A DNA stretch of 64,000 nucleotides from Gentiana macrophylla (Eukaryota; Streptophyta; Magnoliopsida; Gentianales; Gentianaceae): assembly GCA_026214975.1 (NCBI GenBank), contig CM047810.1, positions 2,976,001 through 3,040,000 on the forward strand. Direction: 5' to 3'. Positions within the stretch are counted from its first letter, which is position 1, and each line of letters begins with the position of its first letter. Below, in pieces: positions 1 to 11,196 of this stretch. Both the position numbers and the translations under genes were made by a program. The notes below the pieces were generated by a model. The model was not told the origin of the DNA. It saw nothing but the letters and a program-made list of their open reading frames with translations, and searched no databases.

Positions 1-159
1 GCAGAGAGGAGGGACTAATATGTATGGGTGAACAAAATAACAGGAAACCAAACTAACCGGTTGAATCAAACCGGTCTAAAACGAAAAAACATAAACCATT
101 TTTGATTTATTTTGATTGAAAAAAAAAACCGCGTGAAAAACTTTTGCTTTTGTTTGTTT

Positions 160-167
<8 letters not shown>

Positions 168-242
<75 letters not shown>

Positions 243-262
243 GTGTGTGTGTGTGTATATAT
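168..262. repeat. (TA)n/(TG)n microsatellite
   Basis: A long uninterrupted run of TA dinucleotides passes through a short TTTATATA break into a (TG)n tract and back to TATATA. The Tyr/Ile-rich open frames that cross it on both strands are by-products of the repeat and are not genes. Confidence 0.95.
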
Positions 263-3200
263 CACTATTGATTATGGAGCCTTTAATCAAAGTCAGTTCT
301 CACAACGCACCCACAAAATATCGGTTCTACTGTAGTGCACGAGTAGATTAGGTGTGGTGCAAATAAAATCCCCTTTAATTATCACTATATGTAAATAAGT
401 AATATCTCAGACCATTATCTATTAATATTTTATTCAACTACCTCAGACACGTAGGTTTTGACTCCAACCTAATAGCATCTATGACAATATGAACAAAATA
501 GTTTACATTACTTTATATGATCAGCCTAATTGGAATATATAACAATATCATGTTGTGTGTATATACACACATATATATATATATATATATGGAAAGAATA
601 TAGAGGACCAAAAAACCGGGAAAACCGGAACTAAGCCGATCTAAACCGGAACGCAGGGGAGCCTTGAAGTCCAAGCGCATGGCACACTTTTGAAAATCAA
701 AATCAATTTTAATTTGCGCAACTAAACTTTGCTAATATTATATATATACTGTATTTATATGAACAAGAAATGTATTACTTTAATGGTTAACACTCTAGTA
801 TACTAGAAATGAGACTTGGTTTCAAATCCTGCAAGCTACAATAACCCATGAATATCACATACAGTTTTTTTGTTTTATTTTTTTTAATATATGTTTTAGT
901 TCGCTGTTTTTTTTTAGAAGGCGATTAAATTTTTTTTTTTTTTTTTTTTTAAAATTTGGATTCGAGGGACGCCCAGTGCAGATTCTTTTTTTTTTTCGGA
1001 GGCGAGGCCTAAATTTTTTTTTTTTTTTTTTCTTGAATTTGGACGAGGGCCAAGTGACGCTCAGGAACGAATAAAATAGTTTTACCTAGTTATGGTTCGG
1101 TTTTGGTTTGTATTCTAATTGCCTCTTGCACTTAGAATTTCAAAACCACATTTTTTTACACAAAATATTTGTTTCTCCTTCCATATTATCTACGAAAAAT
1201 ATTTTCTCCCATCAAAATTTCTTACGGATACCTTTTTGTTTTTGAGTCATAATCTGCGAAAAAAAAGAAGTTAAAAGCGTGACCGGCCTAATTAATTTCC
1301 AAATTTCCTGTTTTATAATTATATTATAATTGGAGATGGAGAATATAAAATAAGTAAACAGATTGAACGTAAGTGCGGGCTAACTTTATTCCTTAATAAA
1401 TGAGAAACTACATATTAAAAGGTTGTCAAGTCTAATCAACCTTTTGGTGAATGGGCTTTAATCCTTGCTTAACTTTGCTCAAAGTTTGAATGATGCTCAT
1501 CATGATTTCCCATAATTCTAACGAAAAATAGGTAGCGCACATATACTTAATCCAGATGTAAAAGTCAAGGGTGATATTAGAAATTTCGAATTACAGGTAT
1601 TTTGAAGAAAGCGGAGGTAATATCATAATAAAAGATATTGCGCCGATGAAAAGAAAGGGAGGTTTTTACTCGAGTGATGTGAGAGTGAATCAAAACCACA
1701 TAATTTTTATCCGACATATAACTGTGTGGTTTTGATTCACCCTATATCACTTCAGTGCATGTGGACATACTAAATAAAAATTTCCCGAAAAGAATTAGTT
1801 GAGGCTCGGAAACACAGACGTTCTTGACATGTGTCACATCCACAACTACCATCTTAGTAATTGATGGCTGATTGTACAACACTGGTGCAGTGACATACTC
1901 CAGAAAGATCATTATTGTTAACTATGTCACGACTCGTATTACTTTTAACCTATACTTAAAAAGTAAATTTTTTTTTAATTGATTAATCAACAATTATAAT
2001 TGGAATCATTGGTTTTTTTAGCTTAAACCTTGAAGTAAAAATAAAATAAAATACTTTTCATGAATTTAACTCCTCATCAAACACCAATTAACTCCTCATG
2101 AAGTCACCATTTAACTCCTCTTTTTCACTTCCTCCACTTTATTCCCTTCTATCTATCTATTTTATTCACTAGCTAGCAAATTAAGTCATATTAATTCCAA
2201 AAAAAATTCATTCATTTCAAAGAACATTTCATAGCAAGCCCATGAAGTTTACTACCAAGCTAGGATGAGAAATTCTTGTTATTTCTTAGTGCCAGATATT
2301 GCTGATGATTTCAAAAATCTAAAAAGGCAAGGAAATGCGATCAATTGCTATTTTATTTTTATGTTTTGTAAGTACGTTATTTCCAGCAAACCTTTTGAAT
2401 ATAGATTTCATGATTTTTATACACTGAGCCTTATGATATATATTTGTGATATAAAATATAAATAATGCTAGAAATTTTAGACCGCTGATGCAATTGTTTT
2501 TAATAGATTATTCCTTATTTTTCCTACCATGAATATGTTTTCCTTAAAAACGTTATTTTATAAGCAATACGAATTATATTATATATTGTTAGAATGATTA
2601 TAAGTTATGATATTTAAAATAATATCATGATAATGATTTTCGAAGAAATATATATTTCAATTATAAATGGGTTGTGAAATATTAGATTTATTTTTAGGCA
2701 TTAATTTAGTTATATGGAATGAATTTTGATTATGACTCAAGTTTGATATATGAATTTTGAATACCTATATTAAAATAGTAAATATAGATTTTATTGTAAT
2801 AAATAAAATATATGACTTATAAACATTATAATTATAAGAAAGTATGTATTTTGAGGAAAGTTTCTTTTACTGGATTTAGTATATGTTTGAATCATGAAAA
2901 TATTATAGAAATATTATATTTTATAGAATATGATGAGTCACTTACAGTTAAACATTTAGAGTATTAAAAGATGAACATGCAACAATAGACAATCAGAAAA
3001 TGCTACGGTTTATGTCATCATATTTATTTATGTTCAGTTCGCAGTGAATTCTCGAGGGTCCCCGACACTAATCCCTACTCACGGGTAGTAGATGTGAGAT
3101 TATAGTCGGAGCCGGTTAGTCCCGTCGCGATGTGGGACCAGAAAAAAAAATCTCAATGGGAGCGTCGAACAAATTCGAAAGCGAGTGGGGCGTCAATAGT

Positions 3201-3981
3201 GTTTTTACATTTTTATCTATAAAAACACGTCGATTTTCTGATCTCGGTGGTAATACGCACCCCACCCTTTCTTAGTCTGGTCCGTCCTCGCCTCGCCCAC
3301 TAAGCGAGAATAATGGATATCCGGTCTGCATCTAGTTCAGTTTCAAGCTCCTTATTTTAGAGATAGACTTATTTATAATATCAACAGAATTACTTCAGTA
3401 TGTTAGATTTTAGTTAAAATTATCATTTCATTTTAGTATTCTATTTATGAAATTTATATTCTAGTATTTTTTTTCATTATTATTTTAGAATTATTTAACT
3501 AGGAACTTTAGATGGTCTGCCCAATGACAACTTTAGTTTCCTTTCGATAGTCAATTTCCTTATGGGGATTTTGAGCTTTCCATTTCCATTTCCATTTCAT
3601 ATCTTTTTTTTTCCAGATGAAGCATAGTCCATGAGAGATGATGATGAACTTGAATGTCTAGCTAAACATTGCAAAAAAAATAATAAATTGTGATGCATCA
3701 ATTTTTTTTAAATTTTTTTGTGCTCAATTTTTTTTTAAATAAATTTTTTCGAGTGCCAAAAAAATCTTGTTAGTTGTTACAATGAGGTGTGTTGCAGCTT
3801 GATACATCACGTGTCAGCGTGTCACTAGAAAATGAAAATCCCGTGCTCTCTCTCATAGAACCTAAGACAAATTGCTAACATGCGCCACCTCTCAACAAAT
3901 TAAAACAACCCCGACTGCTCCACACAACACCGAGTCCTATTGACTAACATGCGCCATCATCTCCTCCCCACAAGCTCCGCC
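263..3981. other. AT-rich intergenic region with repeat remnants
   Basis: No gene is recognised. Visible structure: another (TA)n run near 570-590; two diverged copies of an approximately 82 bp unit near 919-1,075, each with a long T tract followed by a TTTGGA..CGAGGG motif; a perfect 16 bp inverted repeat at 1,685-1,700 and 1,725-1,740; and a GC-richer block at about 3,040-3,340 that is out of character with its surroundings and may be a retroelement remnant. The last few hundred bases before 3,982 should hold the promoter and 5' UTR of the following gene. Confidence 0.5.
1685..1740. repeat. Short perfect inverted repeat (hairpin)
   Basis: The arms GTGAATCAAAACCACA (1,685-1,700) and its exact reverse complement (1,725-1,740) are separated by 24 bases. 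Imperfect pairing continues outward (GTGATGTGAGA against TATATCAC). This looks like a small MITE remnant or a hairpin-forming locus. No target-site duplication was identified. Confidence 0.7.
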
Positions 3982-4668
3982 ATGGCTCCTCCGTCTTTCT
4001 CCGCCTCCTCCTTCTCCTCGTCGTCGGCGTCTCCTTCTCTCATCAAACCTCTCAAAAAGACCACCGCAACTCAACCGAATTGTCTGAATTGCCCATTTCC
4101 CAACTCCCTCTGTAAACACCCCCCTTCTGCAACCCTAGACCTCCTCATCCTCCTTCTCGTCCTCTTCTCCGGCGCATTTTTGATTGCTTCGTACTGCTCT
4201 TACGTGTTCAACTCGCTATGTCTTCTTCTTCCTTCTTTTTCATTTTCCGCATTTGTTTCTACAGTATTTTTTCAGCTCCAAGCTCAACCTATGTTCTATT
4301 CGTCGTCGCTAGTTTTCTCCCTGGTCCTTGTGTTCATCTTTGTAGAGATATGTTGCCGATCCAGATCGAGGAAATGCGGGAGGATTGGGTGTAAAGGGTT
4401 GAAGAGTGCTATGGAATTTGATCTCAAGCTGTTGGGTGAAGAGAGCATGAAATTGGGGAAGAATGACAGCATTGCTAAGGAGATTGATGAGCTTCCATGG
4501 AAAGGTGGTTCCGAGTTTAATCGTGATTATGAGTGTTTACGTGAGGAATTAAGGAAAATGGCTCCACCTAATGGACGTGCTGTGCTGCTTTTCCGGTCAA
4601 AATGTGGTTGCCCTAGGGCTAAACTTGAAGGGTGGGCTCCTAAACGTACCCGTCGTCAAAAGAAGTGA
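3982..4668 (+). CDS. Small plant membrane protein with conserved basic Cys-rich tail (L34e-superfamily-like, function unknown)
   Basis: An intronless frame of 228 codons. The ATG at 3,982 sits in a strong plant context (GCCATGGCT); an in-frame ATG at 3,949 has a weaker context and would add 11 residues. Residues 5-19 are a Ser-rich leader. Cys34, Cys37 and Cys44 precede hydrophobic segments at about 52-72, 76-98 and 106-124, consistent with two or three membrane spans. These are followed by a Cys/Arg cluster (C124, C125, C132, C137). The C-terminal part carries the conserved-looking pieces ELPWKGGSEFNRDYE, MAPPNGRAVLLFRSKCGC and LEGWAPKR. From memory this tail resembles plant proteins labelled ribosomal protein L34e superfamily, but the membrane segments argue against a ribosomal role. 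Family assignment is moderate and function unknown. The stop lies within GTGAGT, a possible splice donor. Confidence 0.75.
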   Translation: MAPPSFSASSFSSSSASPSLIKPLKKTTATQPNCLNCPFPNSLCKHPPSATLDLLILLLVLFSGAFLIASYCSYVFNSLCLLLPSFSFSAFVSTVFFQLQAQPMFYSSSLVFSLVLVFIFVEICCRSRSRKCGRIGCKGLKSAMEFDLKLLGEESMKLGKNDSIAKEIDELPWKGGSEFNRDYECLREELRKMAPPNGRAVLLFRSKCGCPRAKLEGWAPKRTRRQKK

Positions 4669-7200
4669 GTTCGAAGAGTTAATTATTTGCTGTTTCTTGA
4701 ATTCAATTGAATGAGATGGGATTTGTGAGATAGAAGAGTTTATCATTTGCTGTTTACAATTTTTTTTGTTGAATTGAATTGAATGAGATGGGATTTTTGC
4801 TGTACCGCTGCTATGTATTTGCATCATTGTTTATGAAGTCGTTCACATCCAAAAATCATCCATGGCTACATGTGAAAACAATGGGAATCAACCGTCTTTT
4901 CTTTGGATTTAATATAATGTTATTAGCAAAGAGAATCAGTGATTTTCGGCTTTGTTTGTCTCACTTACATTCCTGTGCTGTATTCTTATGTTGTTTAGTG
5001 GCCTTTCTTTGCCTGCGTATGGGTTGTTTTACAAAACTGTTCTTTCTAATTTTAAATTATCATAATTTAGAATATGTTAATCCGAAGGTTTGATGTCTCT
5101 TATAGTTTTAACTTAAGCAATGTTGTGTTATTATTTAAACTTCGGATGCATCGGGCATGAGTGGAACATTGCTTTGTCATCAAACATCCATTTTGCTTGC
5201 TAAGACAATATGGGGTGTAATTTGTGTTTGGCAAGTGTTATTTTGTCCCTGCTAATGGAGATAAAACTTTTTATCGGATATTGTTTAAGATTGATTAACA
5301 AGTAATTGGTGGCATTTGCATGGTGTATTCTGTGTATTTATCTAGACTAGCTACCTCATACGCAGTATAGGTAACCTGATATTAACTGATTAGGGGAGTG
5401 AATGTGAGTTGTGAGGAATGCTCGTCGAATGAAAAAAGAAAATCAGCACACCTTTTGCCTCACAGATCGAAGTACTTGCACCATCTAAAAAGGACTTTGA
5501 CATCCACAAAATGGTCATTGTTATTAGGGTTAATTTCGGTTTTGCAAGCTAGTGTGGATGCAGGCCATATAGTTTGAGAGAGAGAGAAAGAGAGACTGGA
5601 ACAAAAAGATGTCCTTGCTCTCCTGGGTATTTAAGAAACTTAACCATACATATAAATAGTTTGATTTAGCATGCTTAATAAACATGTGTAGGATATGATA
5701 GCTTGTTTAAACAGTGAAGAAAATGCAAAGGTTGTGTTGTAAGCTAAGCCCTTAGCGGCTTTGTATGTGGAAGAAATGTATAGTGTATGTTGTGCACTAT
5801 TCATAATTGTAATCAAGTAGAGTTAAAATAGCACCTATATGTTATTTCACGTAGCCTGCCTCTCTTATGACTATCTCGACCAACCAACCTGGGTCTGCCT
5901 CCATTCGACAGCTAAAAACATTTTAACCATTTCCGCTTACAGCCTAGAAAACTTACCTGGCATTCCCTTGTGGTGTAACTCGTAGCTGGGAGAATACTGA
6001 TTTTGATATTGCAAAGGGAAAAAATCAAAGTATTCTATGAGGTTAATGATGTTTCGTAATTGCAGGAAGATTCATGATGAAGTATTAAATATTTTCCTCT
6101 TTTGAAACTTTGAAGTTTCTTGTTTTCTTCTCTTCTAAAGCTTGTGCCGTGACTCCTCAAGTTATACAACTTGGTACATGTGTGAGTGATATAACTACTC
6201 TTGTTATCGGAATACGAAGAAATTCAAAACCAGCAGTAAGGTTAAATTATTGTTTCACCAATGTGAGTAATCTTATTAACAATGTTCTTCAGGGTAAAAG
6301 TTTCAAACCCTGCAACTGTTATTCTCTTTCTGAGTTGAATGAAAAAAGGGTTTTTTCTTATGCTGTTCTATTTTTAAGAGGATTATTTATTCTTCGGTCT
6401 AATCAATAAATGTCTGGCACGTAAAGTTCCTCCATATTCCCAACCTTCCTCTGTTGAACTTAGACGGTCTTTCTTTGTATATTGTACCTTCAACCTCATT
6501 GGTAAAAATGAAAATGCAGAAAGAAACAGATCAGCTCCATTCAATTACTGACTTTATGAACCGATTGGTCTTCTTTTGGAACTACAAACTTTATATCTTA
6601 GAATAGGCAGCTTTGTTGTCCTCTCTTTGTTGCGAAAAATTTCAGCTATTAATCTTTGCAATAATGAAAAGGAAAAAAAAATCCACTCTCAGTGGATGTC
6701 TTATCTAAATGTTTTGCCTAATCACAAAGGTTGCAAAAAAACATTTCGCCTGCAGATATAATTACAGTATAGTTAGCTTCACATTGGTACACAGAATCAA
6801 AAGACATTGTTGATTTAAGTAGTTCTGGGATCGAGACGACACTACTTCTTTTTGGGAAGTACAAAGTGATTCCCCTTGTTGAATTGCTCTTACCAGACTT
6901 AATGGTTTTACGAATAGGGAAATGAATGCTGTTTCTGATTGATCCCTATAGATTGTGATTCACATTGGTTTTTATTTCCTCTGGTGCTTTCTTATGTAAG
7001 TCGTCGGATTGAGCTTCTATATATATGGTGATTAACGGTGATACATATACAACCATGTAGGTAATCATGGCTTTATGGGGGTTTACTTGCAGGAGCTTGG
7101 CTCTTAAAGGTGCAGCAGATCATCAATAATGACATCTGATCGTGTGGTTGTGGCTCTCGCGTCTGCATATGTTTTTGCTTAATGTTGACAACAGTTTCAC
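4669..7200 (+). other. 3' region of the membrane-protein gene, possibly with 3' UTR introns
   Basis: No convincing frame is present. The stop codon is overlapped by AA|GTGAGT (donor at about 4,664), and good acceptors occur downstream: AATTGCAG before GAAGATTCATG (about 6,065) and ACTTGCAG ending at 7,092. Joining the donor to 7,093 would replace the last residue and stop with a tail of about 12 residues ending at a TAA near 7,127. This suggests alternative 3' splicing or a long 3' UTR. There is also a (GA)n stretch near 5,576-5,594. The region is otherwise featureless. Confidence 0.35.
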
Positions 7201-8904
7201 AGTAGATGGCCTCTTTATAATAATATTAGATTATTAGAAATTTAAGCGGCGGCTTTTAGTCCGTCCGTCCTTCCTTCCTTCCTTCCTTTAGCAACGTGAA
7301 CAACTCCCCACAAATTTTTGTTGATGATTGACATTTAGATTGTTCTGAGAAAGGTTGCCTATAAACCTGAGAATGCAGATAAATTATCAATGAAGTGAGC
7401 AAACATTGGATGTCAACCTCTTTTCCTTTCCAGCTTTACTTAGTAAATCGTTGACTCTTTTTTTTGTTTTAAAGGGGAAATTCTTACGTGCTCACTCCAT
7501 CTGTGGATTGGAGTTAGCTTATGTAGATTAATCTAGATCACATAGTTTCTACCCGAGGATGAAATTGTGTGGTTCATATTTGTCCGTGTAGACCAACTCC
7601 TCCACAAATGGATTCATAATGAGTAAGCCTATGGGCTGTCAGTTTCTGAGAATGTGGCATGTGTATTCAGAAGGCAACCTTGCAGATCCCGTCTCATAAA
7701 AATGATCTGATATCGTAATAGGATCATAGAATTCAAAACCCCTGGATCTGTTAAAATATTCCATAAAATGGTAGCTAACCAATCTTGAGTCCAATTTTCT
7801 ATCATTTGGCCTATAAAACCTAACCATAGTTGGACGACCCTCAATATGATGACACCGTATACCGGGTTTCTATCCAATTCATAATTCATATTGGATTTTG
7901 GTTACTACAGTAGTTGGTATTTATTTAGTATGAAAGTTGTTAACTTTAATTTCCATAGTGACTGCCATTATATATGAGTAATTAAAAGCAAATAATCGTC
8001 TATGAATGTGACTGCCATTAATACAACCTACTCAGACAAAATCATCTGACATGTCATATGGAGAAATTGTTCCATCTGGCACAAGCCTTTATATTCTCTT
8101 TCGAGAAATTTTCCTTAAATGCTAATGCCAAACCATATAGGAACCATCATTAGTTAACTTTGATTTGTGCCATTAAAATTTAATGCAGAGTGTTATTAAG
8201 GATACAGTGGTATCCACCAAATACAGATTATCATTGAAAGCCAAATGATTAGAGCATATTTGATTCAAATACTGCAAAAGAATTAAGGTATCATTCTTAA
8301 TTGAACAAGAATATCCTGATTTTTCCAATAAAGAAATGAATAACTGAATTCCGCCATAAAGACGGCTTGAGTCTCTTTCAAGTCCAAAATGTGTTCAATC
8401 TTCAGTAACAATCTAGTTTATCAATAGCCTTAAACTTTCTTGCATCAACATCACCCACAAAGATGTATCTTTCAGCATCAACCGGTGATCTGTAATGCTA
8501 ACAACTGCACATAAGCACACTTGAGTAATAACAATACCATAATCTATCCACCAAGTGTGTTGAGGCACATAAATCAACTCAACACCTTAACAAACCAAAA
8601 AAAGGAAAAAGTTAAATTTATTTTCTCACCAAATCTTTCATTGCTACCTATTGGCATAATATACAACCAATATCCTTATGTCGTCATTTTTGCACATATT
8701 GTTAAATACCAGCAACTTCCTGAACCTGAAAGTTTATTGTGCCATTAGTGACCATATTTAGCACTTTCTGACTGCCCAAATGTCAATCAATCGACTTCTT
8801 GCACTCAGTGGAAAATCAATTTCTTCAACTCCCAGGATTTCTTATGTGTTGCTTAAGCTGTTTGAAAAAAAGAATATAAAATCCTGAAGCTATCGTTGAA
8901 ACTA
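7201..8904. other. Intergenic region, nothing recognised
   Basis: AT-rich sequence with a short (CTTC)n run near 7,265-7,290. Open frames on the minus strand at 7,629-7,889 overlap in two frames and match no family I recognise; they may be a decayed retroelement. No RNA genes were seen. Confidence 0.4.
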
Positions 8905-9227
8905 GGGGTGTAATAACATTCTGAGTTGCTCACGAGTAGCTCGATGCTCGACTTGTGAAACGTTTCATACTTGAGTAGTTCATCAAGGTTAACGATCTAA
9001 ACTCGAGCATTTTAAAATTTGATTCAAAGTGTTCACGAGCTCAACGTTTTTTTTAGTTGCTCTTACTTGAAATTGCCAAAAAAAATCCAAGCATAATTGA
9101 ACCAAAATCAAACATAAATAAAACGAGTCACTCTTGAGTAGTAATTTTTTTCCTTGCTCAAACTGGGTTCAAGCATCATCATTGTGTTAAGAAGTTGCTT
9201 TGCTACCCTACTCGATATAACACCCGA
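8905..9227. repeat. Degenerate repeat rich in GCTCG/CTCGAG-type words
   Basis: This stretch begins with ACTAGGGGTGTAATAACA and contains repeated GAGTTGCTCACGAG, TAGCTCGATGCTCGA and ACTCGAGC words. This style is typical of dispersed plant repeats that start with AGGGGTGTAAACGAGC. It ends exactly where the 26 kb duplicated unit begins. Confidence 0.4.
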
Positions 9228-9373
9228 TTTCATTCAAATAACATCTTAAAATGACTAGTTCAAAAAAAAACTTTAAATTTTTTGCATGGTGTCTTCATTC
9301 GTTGTGAAGACATTATTTATACTGAAAAAAACCTCAACGCTTATGTAGTATATATACGTATTGACAAATGAAG

Positions 9374-9690
9374 TCGTCCCCGTGACATAGCTTGAGTTAG
9401 TAAGGAGTTTTGGTGCTTAAGACAACCGGGACCTTAAGCCGGCGGGTGGAGGTTCGAACCCGTAAAGGGACTTCTTTCACTCTTTGGTCTAAAAGGCAAG
9501 CTCATGTCTTTGAGCCACCGATAACTGATTAACATTTACACTTATCCCGTGAGATGCAGGAGGATGTGAACCCTAATAAAAGGCAAGTTAATAACTCGAG
9601 CCTCTAATAAACCGATTAACATTTCCACTCATCCCGTGAGACAGGGAGGATGTGAACCCTTAATAAAGGCAATGTTGGGGTTCAACATGT
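9374..9690 (+). mobile_element. tRNA-derived SINE-like element, copy A
   Basis: An internal pol III promoter is visible: an A-box-like stretch (GACATAGCTTGAGTTAGTAAGG, poorly preserved here) and about 60 bp later a B box GGAGGTTCGAACCC. The tRNA-like head is followed by a two-fold tandem repeat of about 88 bp (each with ATCCCGTGAGA and AGGATGTGAACCCT). The better preserved version lies in copy B. The ends are approximate. Confidence 0.6.
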
Positions 9691-9752
9691 TTTTTTTATT
9701 TTTAGTATTCACAGCGTAGTTGATGATGTGCACGTGAACAAAGAATAAAAAT

Positions 9753-10095
9753 GGGAGTTCTAAAGGCACCCTCACTTTTACTTCCGGCACCACATTACTA
9801 CAAGCACCACAAAAAATTACTCCGGCACCACAGTTATTTTTAATGAACGGAATGTCAGTGGCACTGACGTTCCTATTGAAAACAAACGTCAATGGGTGTT
9901 AAAAAATGAACGTCAGTGGCACCGACACTTATGTTATAAAAGTGTCACAACTTAGAAACGTCAGTCCATTGACTTTCGTTTTTGAATAGCACCGACGTTG
10001 GTGTTCAATATCAACGTCAGTGTCACTGACGTTCCGTTCATAAAAAAAAATAAAAAAATGGGTGTCAATAGTAAAAGTGAGAGTGATTTTAGAAC
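9753..10095. mobile_element. Long-TIR MITE with internal palindromes, copy A
   Basis: The ends are inverted: GTTCTAAAGGCACCCTCAC on the left matches the reverse complement of GTGAGAGTGATTTTAGAAC on the right. Inside, GTCAGTGGCACTGAC (about 9,853) and CGTCAGTGTCACTGACG (about 10,016) are themselves palindromes, with further GTCAGTG/CCGACGTT pieces between. No coding capacity. Class is uncertain (a Mutator-type MITE is possible) because no clean target duplication was found. Confidence 0.65.
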
Positions 10096-10575
10096 ATCAA
10101 AGAAAATCATTGTTGGTTTTTTTTACATGTAAGGGTACATCTTAAAAATCATGATTTTTATTGGTTTTGGTGCAACAAGTGGGATTTACACCATGACCAA
10201 GCCAGAATTTGTGTATTCTTATTATTATTATTTTTTTGAGATATATTAATTTATATCTTATATCTTCTATATATTATCCTATCCTACTACTTTAGAAGAA
10301 GGAAGGGTCTCAACCCATTCCTTCCACGTGGCCAGCTGAAGTTTTAGGATTCTGTGTATTTTTGGTGACACTTGTTTTTATTTTATTGGCTGTGGTTTTT
10401 TTTACTGTGCATCTTCTCGGCCCAGCCCAAGCAAATTTAAATGCCCTTTAGTTCATCTGCCCATTTCTATCACACTTAACCTGCCTCCCTTTTTTCTATC
10501 CCAAAAGTCTTCACTTGCTCCACCAAACCCACCGTCCCCTTCACCACATTCTTCTTAGCTCTCAAAGGAGTTGTT

Positions 10576-10990
10576 TGTTAGCATACCTAGCTGTGTGTTG
10601 ATGCATATAAGGGAGGAAACACAACTAATTGTAGTCATTCATACAAGTGATTACTCAATAAACTTCTATACTCCTTCCCTACTCTATACTCCCTATTCTT
10701 CTCCCTTGCTACTTCTTATCTTTTACTGCTTAGTTCTTTACAAGTGGTATCAGAGACCTCGATTCTCTGCCATGGATTATACTAGACTCAAATCGGTTGA
10801 AGAGAAAACGAAGAAGAATGCCAAAGACATCGAGGAACTGAGCAAGGCAATACAGGATCTCAAGCAGAGTTCAGATAATCGGTTGGCATTCATGAAGGAT
10901 CAATTTGCTGCCATTTTTGTGGTTCTATCCAACAAGACAGCAGCATCACAAGTAGAGCAACCTCAATTTTCAAGGAAACATATGGAATGA
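10576..10990 (+). pseudogene. LTR end, primer-binding site and gag N-terminus of a retrotransposon, copy A
   Basis: A short LTR-like stretch starts TGTTAGCATAC, contains CATATAAGG, and ends in TTTACA at 10,742. It is followed by TGGTATCAGAGAC (10,745-10,757), the usual initiator-Met-tRNA primer-binding site of plant LTR elements. An ATG at 10,772 then opens a 72-codon charged, coiled-coil-like frame (MDYTRLKSVEEKTKKNAKD...) resembling the gag start of Ty3-type elements, ending at a stop at 10,990. No protease, RT or integrase follows. It is a fragment inside Helitron H1a. Confidence 0.65.
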
Positions 10991-11196
10991 AGAGAATAAA
11001 GGCAAGTCATATTTCATCTTAATTTATGTTCTGATTAACCGTGTATACAATTGCTTATAATTCTTCTGCCTTCACTTGAATGGTGTGAGGGGTTGACATT
11101 TGGGGGTGGGGTTGATTGTTATGCATCTGTCTACTGTCTTCATAGTTTGAAAGCTGAAATTTGTTCTGAGATTCATATGGAATGTGGCATTTTCAG

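Noticed and set aside
66..351. Open frames on both strands rich in Tyr and Ile
   Set aside because: They are translations of the (TA)n/(TG)n microsatellite.
3937..4119. Minus-strand Arg-rich frame
   Set aside because: It is the antisense shadow of the Ser-rich leader of the membrane-protein gene.
7629..7889. Minus-strand frames of 62-86 codons
   Set aside because: They overlap each other in two frames, match no family I know, and have no splice or promoter context.
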